This document shows, in pieces, positions 28,049 through 36,327 of a DNA stretch of 64,000 nucleotides. Source of the stretch: SCGC-AG-212-J23 sp035762345 (GTDB lineage: Bacteria > Pseudomonadota > Gammaproteobacteria > Burkholderiales > SG8-39). The DNA is taken from the NCBI GenBank assembly GCA_035762345.1, contig DASTPE010000114.1, positions 19,471-83,470 of the forward strand, written 5' to 3'. The notes beneath the pieces are model-generated. The model saw only the letters and a list, made by a program, of their open reading frames with translations. It did not search any database and was not told the DNA's origin. The first letter of the stretch is position 1. Every line of letters begins with the position of its first letter. A program made the position numbers and the translations under genes.

Positions 28049-29234
28049 CGCGCACCGCCGCGTCCTTGCGCTTCCACACCTCGGGCAGCAGCTCGCAACC
28101 GATTCCCGGACCTGGTGGTCTCTCGAGCAAACCCATTTTTGGCTTCGGGACGTGCGTAACGAGCTCGTTGTACCAGCCGGTATAGAACGCGCGTACCGAC
28201 TCCTGCACGAGCGCGTTGGGCGCGTGGATCGAGAAATGCACCGAGGCCGCGTACACGAGCGGCCCGGTGCAATCGTGCGGTGCCACGGGGAGCTGCCAGG
28301 CATCGGCGAGCGCAGCGATACGCCGCGCCTCGCTGATTCCGCCGCACCAGGCGAGATCGAACATCACGATCCCGGCGACGCCAGTCTCGAGGAGATCCTT
28401 GAAGCTCCAGCGCCCGGCGAGCGTTTCCGAGGCGCAGATCGGCGCCTTGGAATGCGCTGCGTATTGCTTGAGCAGCGCGAGGCTGTCCATACGGATTGGA
28501 TCTTCGTGCCAGAACGTGTCGAACTCGGCAAGCGCGCGGGCGATCTTTTGCGCCGCAGGCAGGCGCCACAGCGAGTGGAACTCGACCATGATGTCCATGC
28601 GGTTGCCGACTGCGGCTCGGATCCGGCGGAAGGGTTCCAATGATTTGTCGAGATCCGGACCCGAGATGTACTGGCCGTCGCTCGTTTCGGCATGCGGGTC
28701 GAACGGCCAGATCTTCATTCCGGTAATGCCCTGCTCCAAGAGCGAGTGCGCGAGTTCATCCGCCCGATGCAGAAAAGCGTCCAGGTCTTCGTACGGTCCC
28801 TCCGATCTTCCGTCGAGGCCCCAATTCCCGGTGCTCTGTCCGCCGGCCGACCGGATGTAGCGATAGCCGGCGCAGGTGTTATAGGTGCGGATGGCGCTGC
28901 GGCTCGCGCCGCCGAGCACCTGATAGAGCGGCTGGTTGCATACTTTGCCGTACAGGTCCCACAGCGCGAGGTCGAGCGCCGAGGCCGCGCGCGTCTCGAC
29001 GCCCGCGCCGCGCCAGCCAAGGTAGCCCGTAAGGCTGCGCGTGAGAGCCTCGATCTCAAACGGATCTTTTCCGAGAACGCGCGGCGCCACATGTTCGTGC
29101 AGATACGTCTCAACGCTCTGCGCGGCGTAGCTCGTCTCGCCCAGACCGCTCACCGCCTGGTCCGTGTGCACCCGCAGCCAAAGCAAGTTTGGGAACTCCA
29201 ACAGCCGCAGCGTTTCCAGGCGGGTGATCTTCAT
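28035..29234 (-). CDS. Mandelate racemase/enolase-superfamily dehydratase-like protein
   Basis: This is an enolase-superfamily protein with an N-terminal capping domain (about 1-125) and a barrel domain. Candidate Mg ligands are in MVEFHSLW, WHEDPI and CASETLAGR, and a late PHDCTGP is present. The second-strand region reads TGMKIWPFD, a single-lysine pattern unlike the KxK of mandelate racemase, so it is probably a sugar-acid dehydratase or a related enzyme of unknown substrate. It has 399 residues. Its start is only 32 bp from the divergent TRAP binding-protein gene, suggesting that the transporter imports its substrate. Confidence 0.8.
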   Translation of the reverse strand: MKITRLETLRLLEFPNLLWLRVHTDQAVSGLGETSYAAQSVETYLHEHVAPRVLGKDPFEIEALTRSLTGYLGWRGAGVETRAASALDLALWDLYGKVCNQPLYQVLGGASRSAIRTYNTCAGYRYIRSAGGQSTGNWGLDGRSEGPYEDLDAFLHRADELAHSLLEQGITGMKIWPFDPHAETSDGQYISGPDLDKSLEPFRRIRAAVGNRMDIMVEFHSLWRLPAAQKIARALAEFDTFWHEDPIRMDSLALLKQYAAHSKAPICASETLAGRWSFKDLLETGVAGIVMFDLAWCGGISEARRIAALADAWQLPVAPHDCTGPLVYAASVHFSIHAPNALVQESVRAFYTGWYNELVTHVPKPKMGLLERPPGPGIGCELLPEVWKRKDAAVRVSPA

Positions 29235-29266
29235 ATAACATTTCCTTCCTTCCGGAGGAGGAGCCT

Positions 29267-30400
29267 ATGAAAAGAGCATTGTCACTTACCGCCTTTGCCG
29301 CCGCGGCGACGGTCGCGTTTTCAGCGAGCGCCCAGCAACCAGCGGCGAAGCAGCTGAAGATGCAATCGACCTGGCCGGCCAGCCTGACGCTGCAGGACAA
29401 CTTCAAGTTCTTCGCCGAGCGCGTCGACAAGCTGACCAGCGGGCAGGTCAAGATCGAAGCGATGGCCGCCGGTCAGATCGTACCGGCATTCGAGATTCTC
29501 GATGCCACGCACAAGAAGGTGATCGACGGCGGCCACGGCGTCGCGTACTACTGGGTCGGCAAGAACAAGGCGGCGACGTTGTTCTCCGCCACGCCGGCCG
29601 GGCCTTTCGGCATGGACCATTTCGATTTCCTCGGTTGGCTGCACGAGGGCGGCGGTAATGCGCTCTACGACGAGTTCTACCGCGATGTCCTCAAGCTGAA
29701 CGTCATGGGGATGCCGATCGGCGGCTCGAGCCCGCAGGCGCTCGGGTGGTTCAAGCGCCCGATCAAGGACCTCGCCGACTTCAAAGGGCTTAAATGCCGG
29801 CAGACCGGCATCGTTTCGGAGATCTACCAGCGCATGGGCATGCAGACGGTGAACATGCCCGGCGGCGAGATCGTGCCTTCCGCGCAGCGCGGTGTGATCG
29901 ACTGCGCCGAGTGGGTGGGTGGCATCGAGGACCTGCGTTTGGGCCTGCCGCAGGTATGGAAGTACCACTACACGCCGGGGATGCACGAGTCGAATTCGAT
30001 GCTTGAACTGATCGTCAACACCGAAATGTGGAAGAGCTTCACCCCGCAACAGCAGGAGGCCTGGCGCTCGGCCACGCTCGAGACCTTCGTACGTTGGGGA
30101 GTGCGGTGGCAGAAGCAGAACGCGGACGCAATCGAAGAGATGCGCACTAAACATGGCACCCAGATGCTGCGCACGCCGCCCGCGATCCTTGTCGACTTCC
30201 TGAAGACCTGGGACACCATCGCCGCCGAGGAGTCGGCCAAGAACCCGTTCTTCAAGAAGGTCTACGACTCACAGCGCGAGTACGCGGCGAAGGTGGTGCC
30301 GGCCAAGCGCTTCATGTTCCCTCCGTATTCGTTCGCGGCGAACTATTACTTCCCCGAAAAGCCAGCCGCCGTGGCCAAGGGGAAAGAAAAGTCGAAGTAA
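29267..30400 (+). CDS. TRAP transporter periplasmic solute-binding protein (first of two)
   Basis: This is the extracytoplasmic receptor of a TRAP carrier. A leader (residues 1-23, cleavage near SASAQQ) precedes a DctP-type fold. Conserved blocks include WPASLTLQDNFKFF, MAAGQIVPAFEIL and CRQTGIVSEIYQRMGMQ. Family members of the TakP-like type bind 2-oxo acids or other organic acids. A very strong GGAGGAGGAG ribosome-binding site lies at 29252-29261. It is 377 residues and clearly paralogous to the next gene. Confidence 0.9.
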   Translation: MKRALSLTAFAAAATVAFSASAQQPAAKQLKMQSTWPASLTLQDNFKFFAERVDKLTSGQVKIEAMAAGQIVPAFEILDATHKKVIDGGHGVAYYWVGKNKAATLFSATPAGPFGMDHFDFLGWLHEGGGNALYDEFYRDVLKLNVMGMPIGGSSPQALGWFKRPIKDLADFKGLKCRQTGIVSEIYQRMGMQTVNMPGGEIVPSAQRGVIDCAEWVGGIEDLRLGLPQVWKYHYTPGMHESNSMLELIVNTEMWKSFTPQQQEAWRSATLETFVRWGVRWQKQNADAIEEMRTKHGTQMLRTPPAILVDFLKTWDTIAAEESAKNPFFKKVYDSQREYAAKVVPAKRFMFPPYSFAANYYFPEKPAAVAKGKEKSK

Positions 30401-30417
30401 CGGCATAACGGCGCACC

Positions 30418-30450
30418 GCAAGGGGCGCGCCTTGGCGCCCCCTTGCTTTT
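30418..30450 (+). terminator. Hairpin between the two TRAP binding-protein genes
   Basis: GCAAGGGGCGC pairs with GCGCCCCCTTGC (one bulged C) around a six-base loop and is followed by TTTT. The short U run suggests partial termination, or 3'-end protection of a processed binding-protein message, more than a full stop. Confidence 0.6.
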
Positions 30451-30538
30451 CCAGCCCTGCCTTTCCGTTGACCCCATAAAAACAAGCGTGTACCCTGCCT
30501 TCGCCCTAGTACACCCCTTTTCGAGGAGGAGGAGATTC

Positions 30539-31660
30539 ATGAGGCATTTCGTGCGTTCAGCGGCGGCGCTCGCGGCCGCCGCTGCATTCTCGGCCGGCGC
30601 GCAGGCTCAGACGAGCCTCAAGATGCAGGCCACATGGCCCGCAAGCCTGACGCTGTACGAGAACTTCACGTACTTCGTTGATCGCATCCACAAGGTCTCC
30701 GGCGGCAGCCTCAAGATCGATGCGATGCCCGCGGGCCAGGTGGTGCCGGCGTTCGAGGTTCTCGACGCCACGCACAAGAAGGTGCTCGATGGCGCGCATG
30801 CATGGTCGGGTTACTGGGTCGGCAAGAACAAGGCCGCGATTCTCTGCACCGGCGGACCCGGCGGCACGTTCGGCATGGACATGATCGACGCGCTCGGCTG
30901 GATGCACCACGGCGGCGGCATAGACCTGTGCAACGAGCTCTTCCAGAAGGAGCTCAAGCTCAACGTGCAGTGGATCCCGATCCTGCCCTCGGGCCCGCAG
31001 GCGTTCGGCTGGTTCAAGCGGCCGATCAAGAATCTCGCCGACTTCAAGGGCATGAAGTGCCGCCAGACCGGGATGGCCGCCGAGATCTGGCAGAGGATGG
31101 GAATGCAGACCGTCAACATGCCCGGCGGCGAGATCATCCCCTCGGCGCAGCGCGGCGTCATCGACTGTGCGGAGTGGGTGGGCGGCGTCGAAGACCTGCG
31201 CCTGGGCTTCCACAACGTGTGGAAGTACCACTACACCCCTGGGGTGCACGAAAACGTGACGATCGGCGAAGTGCTGGTGAACGGCGACGTATGGAAGAGC
31301 CTGAAGCCCGAGCACCAGGAGTTGATCAAGACGGTGGCGAGCGAAACCTTCATCATCTGGTGGGCGAAGTGGCAGCGCCAGAATGCCGACGCCATCAAGG
31401 AGCTGCAGGAGAAGCACGGCGTGCGCATCCTGCGCACCCCGGGCGACATCCTGATCGAGTTCCTGAAGACCTGGGACAAGATCGCGGCCGAGGAATCGGC
31501 GAAGAGCCCGTTCTTCAAGAAGACGCTCGAGTCGCAGCGCCAGTACGCGTCGCTCGTCGTGCCGGCGAAGCGCTTCATGTTCCCGCCATACTCCTTCGTA
31601 GCGAACTACTACTTCCCGGAGAAACCTGCCGGGGCGGCGAAGGCCGAGGCGAAGAAGTAG
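30539..31660 (+). CDS. TRAP transporter periplasmic solute-binding protein (second of two)
   Basis: This is a second DctP-type receptor, 373 residues, with a leader (about 1-22, cleavage near GAQAQT). Long stretches match the upstream paralogue, such as MPGGEI, PSAQRGVIDCAEWVGG and KYHYTPG. Differences cluster in the first domain, for example FGMDMIDALGWMHHGGG against FGMDHFDFLGWLHEGGG, which could alter ligand choice. ATG 30539 follows a GGAGGAGGAGA ribosome-binding site. An in-frame codon at 30443 would place the leader internally and is rejected. Only one DctQ/DctM pair follows, so both receptors may share it. Confidence 0.9.
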   Translation: MRHFVRSAAALAAAAAFSAGAQAQTSLKMQATWPASLTLYENFTYFVDRIHKVSGGSLKIDAMPAGQVVPAFEVLDATHKKVLDGAHAWSGYWVGKNKAAILCTGGPGGTFGMDMIDALGWMHHGGGIDLCNELFQKELKLNVQWIPILPSGPQAFGWFKRPIKNLADFKGMKCRQTGMAAEIWQRMGMQTVNMPGGEIIPSAQRGVIDCAEWVGGVEDLRLGFHNVWKYHYTPGVHENVTIGEVLVNGDVWKSLKPEHQELIKTVASETFIIWWAKWQRQNADAIKELQEKHGVRILRTPGDILIEFLKTWDKIAAEESAKSPFFKKTLESQRQYASLVVPAKRFMFPPYSFVANYYFPEKPAGAAKAEAKK

Positions 31661-31676
31661 CGGATTTGATCGCAAG

Positions 31677-31707
31677 ACGGGGGCGGAACACCGCCCCCGT
31701 TTAGTTT
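31677..31707 (+). terminator. Hairpin between binding protein and DctQ genes
   Basis: ACGGGGGCGG and CCGCCCCCGT form a perfect 10-bp stem around AACA, followed by TTAGTTT. It sits 11 nt before the dctQ start, so it probably attenuates transcription and keeps receptor levels above permease levels. Confidence 0.75.
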
Positions 31708-31717
31708 CGGGGGGTTC

Positions 31718-32269
31718 ATGCCTCACCCGTCGGCGGGCCTGATAAAGACGGTCCGCGTCATCGACAAGTTCACCGATACCACCGGTACTTGGGTGGCCTG
31801 GCTGAACGTCCCGCTGGTCGCGGCGGTCGCGTACGAGGTGCTCGCGCGCTACGCCTTCCACGCCCCGACCATCTGGTCGTTCGACGTCACGTACATGTTG
31901 TACGGCACGATCTTCATGCTCGGCGCCGCCTACGCCCTGCACAAGGGCGCGCACATCCGCACCGACTTCTTCTTCGAGAAATGGTCGATCCGCACCAAGG
32001 GGATCATCGACTCGACGGCGTACATCGTGTTCTTCTTTCCCTCGATCTTCACCTTCCTGGTGGTGAGCGGTGCGGAAGGCTGGTACGCCTATGAGATCAA
32101 TGAGACCTCGGAGCAGACGCCGTGGCGGCCAATCCTGTGGCCGTTCAAGATGGTGGTGCCGCTCGCCTGCCTGCTGCTGCTCATCCAGGGCGTGTCGGAG
32201 ACGATCAAGAGCGTGTACGCCGCCCGGCTGGGCATCGAACTGGAGCACAAGGAAAAAGTCGAGGTATGA
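31718..32269 (+). CDS. dctQ: TRAP transporter small permease subunit DctQ
   Basis: DctQ is the four-helix inner-membrane subunit of TRAP carriers. Hydrophobic segments lie at about 28-48, 62-84, 103-125 and 140-165. The motif WSFDVTYMLYGTIFMLGAAYAL, with its KGAHIRTDFF continuation, is characteristic (key residues shown). It has 183 residues. The stop overlaps the dctM start as ATGA. The preferred solute cannot be read from this subunit. Confidence 0.9.
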   Translation: MPHPSAGLIKTVRVIDKFTDTTGTWVAWLNVPLVAAVAYEVLARYAFHAPTIWSFDVTYMLYGTIFMLGAAYALHKGAHIRTDFFFEKWSIRTKGIIDSTAYIVFFFPSIFTFLVVSGAEGWYAYEINETSEQTPWRPILWPFKMVVPLACLLLLIQGVSETIKSVYAARLGIELEHKEKVEV

Positions 32270-33774
32270 GCGGCCTCGCCTTCCTCGGCTTGATCATGCT
32301 GGTTGTCATGATCGGTGCCATCTTCATCGGTTTTCCGATCTCGTTCACGCTGCTGTTCCTCGCGCTGACCTTCGGCTACTTCGGGCTGGGCGAGGTGGTG
32401 TTCAGCCTGGCGTACTTCCAGACCATCGGCCTGATGAAGGAGGAGCTGCTCGCCGCGGTGCCGCTCTTCATCTTCATGGGCTTCCTTACCGAGCAGGCCG
32501 GGCTGATGGAACGCCTTTTCGTGGCCCTGCGCAACATCCTGGCGCCGATCCGCGGCTCGCTCTTCGCGGTGGTCATCCTCACCGCGGCGATCTTCGCCAT
32601 GGCGACCGGCATCGTCGGCGCGGCGGTTACCGTGCTCGGCATCATGGCGAGCCCAATCATGGTACGCACCGGCTACGACGGGCGGCTCGCCGCGGGCGCG
32701 ATCACCGCCGGCGGAACGCTCGGCATCCTGATCCCGCCCTCGGTCATGCTGATCGTGATGGGACCGGTGCTGGGCGTGTCGGTCGCCGATCTCTATGCCT
32801 CCGCGTTCGGCCCGGGGTTCCTCCTCGCCGGGCTGTACCTCGTCTATCTGCTTGGCCGGTCGTTTATCAACCCGAAGCTCGGCCCGCCGGTGCCCAAGGA
32901 AGAGCGCGTCCACAGCCTCGCGGTGATGCTCAAGGAGGTGGTTGTCGGCGTGGTTCCGCTCGTGGCGCTGATCGCCGCCGCGCTCGGCTCGATCCTCGCC
33001 GGCCTCGCGACGCCGACCGAGGCTTCCGGCATCGGAGCGCTCGGCGCCATGCTGCTCGCCGCCGCGTACGGCAAGCTCACCTACGCCGGCGTGAAGCGCG
33101 CGGTCCTCAGCACGACCGCCACCTCGAGCATGGTGCTGCTGCTCGCCATGTGCTCGAACATTTTCGGTGCGGTGTTCGCGCGTCTCGGCACCGCGAACTG
33201 GATCACCGATTCGATGCTCGCGCTGCCGTTCTCGCCGGTGATGATGTTGATCGTGGTGCTGTTCCTCATCTTCCTCCTCGGCTGGCCGTTCGAATGGCCG
33301 GCGATCATTCTGGTGTTCCTGCCGATCTTCTATCCGGTCATGGACGCGCTGCGGCCCGAGCTCGGCAAGTCGCTCGGCATCGCGCCCGACATGGTGATGG
33401 TGTGGTTCGGGGCTACGGTCGCGGTGGTGCTGCAGACCGCGTTCCTTTCGCCGCCAGTGGCCATGTCGGCGTACTACCTGCGCCAGGTGGTGCGCGAATG
33501 GTCGCTCGCCACGATCTACAAGGGCATGTTCGAGTTCATGATCCTTCAGGTGATCGCGATCGCGCTCATCGTCGCCTTCCCCGGGATCGCGACCACGTTT
33601 CCCGAGCAGCTGCAGGCCGAGGCGCGCGCCGTCAAGACCGAGGAAGTGGACGACAGCGCGAACCGGCTCGAAGAAGACCCGCTGAAGACGATGCAGGACC
33701 AGATCCAGCAACAGAAGGAGGAGGAGGGCGCCGGAGACAGCCTGGAACAAGACGAGCTCTCCAAGAAGAAGTAG
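32266..33774 (+). CDS. dctM: TRAP transporter large permease subunit DctM, with long hydrophilic tail
   Basis: DctM is the transport subunit, about twelve hydrophobic segments driving sodium- or proton-coupled uptake. Typical blocks are AVPLFIFMGFLTEQAG, GGTLGILIPPSVMLI and FLSPPVAMSAYYLRQV. At 502 residues it is longer than the usual 425-440. The extra length is a charged C-terminal tail of about 60 residues after TTFPEQLQAE, rich in Glu, Asp, Gln and Lys and ending DELSKKK, predicted to be cytosolic. ATG 32266 is fixed by the overlap with dctQ. Confidence 0.92.
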   Translation: MSGLAFLGLIMLVVMIGAIFIGFPISFTLLFLALTFGYFGLGEVVFSLAYFQTIGLMKEELLAAVPLFIFMGFLTEQAGLMERLFVALRNILAPIRGSLFAVVILTAAIFAMATGIVGAAVTVLGIMASPIMVRTGYDGRLAAGAITAGGTLGILIPPSVMLIVMGPVLGVSVADLYASAFGPGFLLAGLYLVYLLGRSFINPKLGPPVPKEERVHSLAVMLKEVVVGVVPLVALIAAALGSILAGLATPTEASGIGALGAMLLAAAYGKLTYAGVKRAVLSTTATSSMVLLLAMCSNIFGAVFARLGTANWITDSMLALPFSPVMMLIVVLFLIFLLGWPFEWPAIILVFLPIFYPVMDALRPELGKSLGIAPDMVMVWFGATVAVVLQTAFLSPPVAMSAYYLRQVVREWSLATIYKGMFEFMILQVIAIALIVAFPGIATTFPEQLQAEARAVKTEEVDDSANRLEEDPLKTMQDQIQQQKEEEGAGDSLEQDELSKKK

Positions 33775-33794
33775 CCGGGCGCACCGTCAGTCGA

Positions 33795-33823
33795 CGCCGG
33801 GCGGCCCCCGGCGTTATTTTTTT
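33795..33823 (+). terminator. Intrinsic terminator after dctM
   Basis: CGCCGGG and CCCGGCG form a 7-bp stem around CGGCC and are followed by TTATTTTTTT. It ends two bases before the next start codon at 33826, which suggests the TRAP operon ends here. Confidence 0.8.
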
Positions 33824-33825
33824 GC

Positions 33826-34956
33826 ATGAGCTTCGACTTCGACAGTCCGGTCGAGCGCGCGGGCAGCTGGAGCACGCGCTGGGAGCGCTACTTCGGGCGC
33901 GACGTCATCCCGTTGTGGGTGGCCGACACCGACTTCCGCGCCGCGCCCGCGATCCGAGAAGCGCTCTTGGCACGCATTGCGCACGGCGTATTCGGCTACA
34001 GCACGCCGCCGCACGAGCTGCGCGTCGCGATCGCCGAGCGCATGCAGCGCCTTTACCGCTGGCCTGTCGACCCAGGCTGGATCGTGTTCCTGCCCGGCGT
34101 GGTGCCGGGGCTGCATCTCGCGGCGCGCCAGCTTATCCCGGCGGGCGGCCACGCGCTCATCCCGCGGCCGGTCTATCACCACTTCAAGCGGGCCATGGAG
34201 CTTGCGCCCCGCGACTTCAGCGAGGTTCCCTTGGTGCTCGAGCGCGGACGATGGATTTTCGATCTTGATTGTATGAAAGCTTCCATTAAGGGGAAGACAA
34301 CAGCCTTTTTCTTGTGCAATCCGCAAAACCCCGGGGGTACGGTCTTCAGGCGCGAGGAGCTGCAGGAACTCGCGGCGCTGTCTGGCGAGCTCCTCATCGT
34401 GTCCGACGAGATCCACTGCGATCTGATCCTCGAACAGGGTCTGCGCCATGTGCCGATCGCGAGCCTGGGACCGGATGTATCGAGGCGTACCGTGACACTG
34501 ATGTCGGCGAACAAGAGCTTCAACATCCCGGCGTCGGGGTGCGGCTGGGCGATCATCGAGGATGCGGAGCTGAGGAAGGCCTTCTCGGCCGAGGTGGCCG
34601 CGCACGTGATCGGCTCGCCGTCGGTGTTCGGGCTCGCGGCGACGCTCGCGGCGCTCCGGCATGGAGACGAATGGCTTGCGGCGCAGCTCGATTACTTGCG
34701 CGGCAATCGGGATCTCGTCGAAAGCACGATCGGCCTGCCGATGGCGCACGTCGAGGCGACGTATCTCGCCTGGATCGATTGCTCAAGCATTCCGGACGCG
34801 GCGGACGTTTTCCTGCGCAACGGCGTCGCGGTTTATCCCGGCGCTCAGTTCGGCGACCCGCGCTTCATACGCCTCAATTTCGGCACCCAGAAAAAAACCC
34901 TGAAAGAGGCGCTGAGGCGAATCAAGAGCGCATCCAGGCCGAGCCCCAGAGGTTGA
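33826..34956 (+). CDS. PatB/MalY-like PLP-dependent C-S lyase or aminotransferase
   Basis: This is a fold-type I PLP enzyme resembling MalY/PatB cystathionine beta-lyases. The PLP lysine is K230 in SANKSFNIPASG, and CNPQNPGGTVF and VSDEIHCDL are the conserved PLP-binding blocks. The start FDFDSPVERAGSWSTRW resembles the MalY/PatB beginning. It has 376 residues and no leader. It begins straight after the TRAP terminator. Beta-lyase activity on sulfur-containing compounds is likely, though amino-group transfer cannot be excluded. Confidence 0.87.
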   Translation: MSFDFDSPVERAGSWSTRWERYFGRDVIPLWVADTDFRAAPAIREALLARIAHGVFGYSTPPHELRVAIAERMQRLYRWPVDPGWIVFLPGVVPGLHLAARQLIPAGGHALIPRPVYHHFKRAMELAPRDFSEVPLVLERGRWIFDLDCMKASIKGKTTAFFLCNPQNPGGTVFRREELQELAALSGELLIVSDEIHCDLILEQGLRHVPIASLGPDVSRRTVTLMSANKSFNIPASGCGWAIIEDAELRKAFSAEVAAHVIGSPSVFGLAATLAALRHGDEWLAAQLDYLRGNRDLVESTIGLPMAHVEATYLAWIDCSSIPDAADVFLRNGVAVYPGAQFGDPRFIRLNFGTQKKTLKEALRRIKSASRPSPRG

Positions 34957-35743
34957 GGGTGCGTTGCTCGTGCGGCCAGGTGCGATGCGGCATGTCCTTC
35001 GGCATCAGCTCTAGCTCGGCAGAGAACTCGACCTTGTGCCCGTCGGGATCCTCGATCATGAAGAAGAGATTGTTGCCGGGGCCGTGGCGACCGGGTCCCC
35101 ACCAGAGCGGGATGCGCAGCCTCCCCATGCGATCGGCCCAGTCCCGGATGTCGAGCCAGCCGGTGGTCTCGTAGCAGTGGTGATCCGGCCGCGATTCCGG
35201 CGCGCGGAAAGCGGCGAAGCTGTGGTGCTCAGGATCGGAGCGCAGGAATACCGCGCTCAGCTCCGTGCCTTCCAGCACGCGGTCGGATTCGACCATGCCC
35301 AACCCGCGATAAAAATCCAGCATCTCGGGAAGGCGAGCCGTCGCGCACACGAAATGCTGCAGGCGCCCGGACAGGCCGTTCGGCGCCTCCGCTTGCTTTG
35401 CGATGCCGAAAGCGACGCGGCGACCGTCGGGATCGGTTAGCGCGAACGCGCCTTCTTCGAACAGCGCCGACGAAAAAGGCTCGGGCTTGCAGCCGCGCCG
35501 GTATGCCTCGAGGTGCGCCGCGTCCTGCAGCTCGAACGCGAAGTAGGGCACCGATGCCACGGCGCCCTGGCCGACGACGAGGTGCCGGCCGCGGCCGGCG
35601 ACCAGCCAGCTACCGCCGGGCAACGGCGCGACCGGGTCGCCGAGCAGCTCGCCGTAGAACCGCGCCAGCGGCTCGGGCTTCGGACTGTCGCGCCGCAGGT
35701 GGTGTAACCGCGCAGGCCAGAGTTCCGCTGGCATTGCCTCCAT
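34922..35743 (-). CDS. VOC-superfamily (extradiol dioxygenase-like) protein
   Basis: The protein contains two vicinal-oxygen-chelate domains, about residues 8-115 and 125-250. Candidate metal ligands in the second domain are H129 (LQHFVCA), a histidine in DHHCYE, and Glu in GHKVEFSAE, a pattern like 2,3-dihydroxybiphenyl dioxygenases. It has 273 residues. The 3' end overlaps the convergent PLP-enzyme gene by 35 nt. The 5' end lies inside the open frame of the upstream ChaC-like gene. The substrate is unknown. Confidence 0.75.
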   Translation of the reverse strand: MEAMPAELWPARLHHLRRDSPKPEPLARFYGELLGDPVAPLPGGSWLVAGRGRHLVVGQGAVASVPYFAFELQDAAHLEAYRRGCKPEPFSSALFEEGAFALTDPDGRRVAFGIAKQAEAPNGLSGRLQHFVCATARLPEMLDFYRGLGMVESDRVLEGTELSAVFLRSDPEHHSFAAFRAPESRPDHHCYETTGWLDIRDWADRMGRLRIPLWWGPGRHGPGNNLFFMIEDPDGHKVEFSAELELMPKDMPHRTWPHEQRTLNLWGSAWMRS

Positions 35744-36302
35744 TCTGGCGTAAAGCGAGCGCGGCGTGGAGGATGCGCTCGAGATGCGGATCGTGCACGC
35801 CGACGTCGTGCATGTGGTCGAGCGTATTGCGGATGTAGTCGATGCACGGTCCGCGGACTCCGATGCCCTGCGCTACCAGGCGCGCCCGGCCGTGCAGGTC
35901 GAGCTCACGGACGTACGCCGGATGCGTGGCGTCCGCGACGAAAGCGAGCGCGCGAACCTCGCGCCCCGACGCGAGCCGCACCGGGATGAGCCGCGGCTCG
36001 TAGACGCGCCGCGGCATCTCGCGGTACCAGAGGCGGGCGAGCGCGCGCCGCAATCCTCGGGCGTCGATGCGGTAGGCAATTCCCCAGCAGGAACCACCGC
36101 GGCACAGCCCCACGACGAGGCCAGGCTTGCGCGCGGTTCCGCGATAGCGCGTGGACAGGATGCACAGCGCGCGGTGGTAGCCGTGCGCGCGGCCGGGGGC
36201 CTTGTGCTTGTAGTCGAAGCACGGCGACCACATGAGCGAGCCGTAGCCGAACACCCAGAGGTCGCCCTTGGGCAGAAGCGCCTTGAACTCGCCTAGCTTC
36301 AT
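35610..36302 (-). CDS. ChaC-like gamma-glutamylcyclotransferase
   Basis: ChaC enzymes cleave glutathione to 5-oxoproline and Cys-Gly in the cytosol. The substrate-binding VFGYGSLMW (17-25) is present, and the catalytic glutamate is probably the one in WYREMPRRVYEP. RNTLDHMHDVGVHDPHLE is the usual C-terminal block. Family proteins end soon after this, but here the frame continues about 45 residues to 35610, an Ala/Arg-rich tail overlapping the VOC gene start by 134 nt. A lost stop or a frameshift is possible. Confidence 0.82.
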   Translation of the reverse strand: MKLGEFKALLPKGDLWVFGYGSLMWSPCFDYKHKAPGRAHGYHRALCILSTRYRGTARKPGLVVGLCRGGSCWGIAYRIDARGLRRALARLWYREMPRRVYEPRLIPVRLASGREVRALAFVADATHPAYVRELDLHGRARLVAQGIGVRGPCIDYIRNTLDHMHDVGVHDPHLERILHAALALRQNGGNASGTLACAVTPPAARQSEARAAGAVLRRAARRPGRAVARR

Positions 36303-36327
36303 CGCGGGAGATTATAGAATCGGCGCG

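Noticed and set aside
32089..33750. Long histidine- and glutamate-rich open frame opposite dctM
   Set aside because: It mirrors the hydrophobic codons of dctM; low-complexity composition is the usual sign of an antisense frame.
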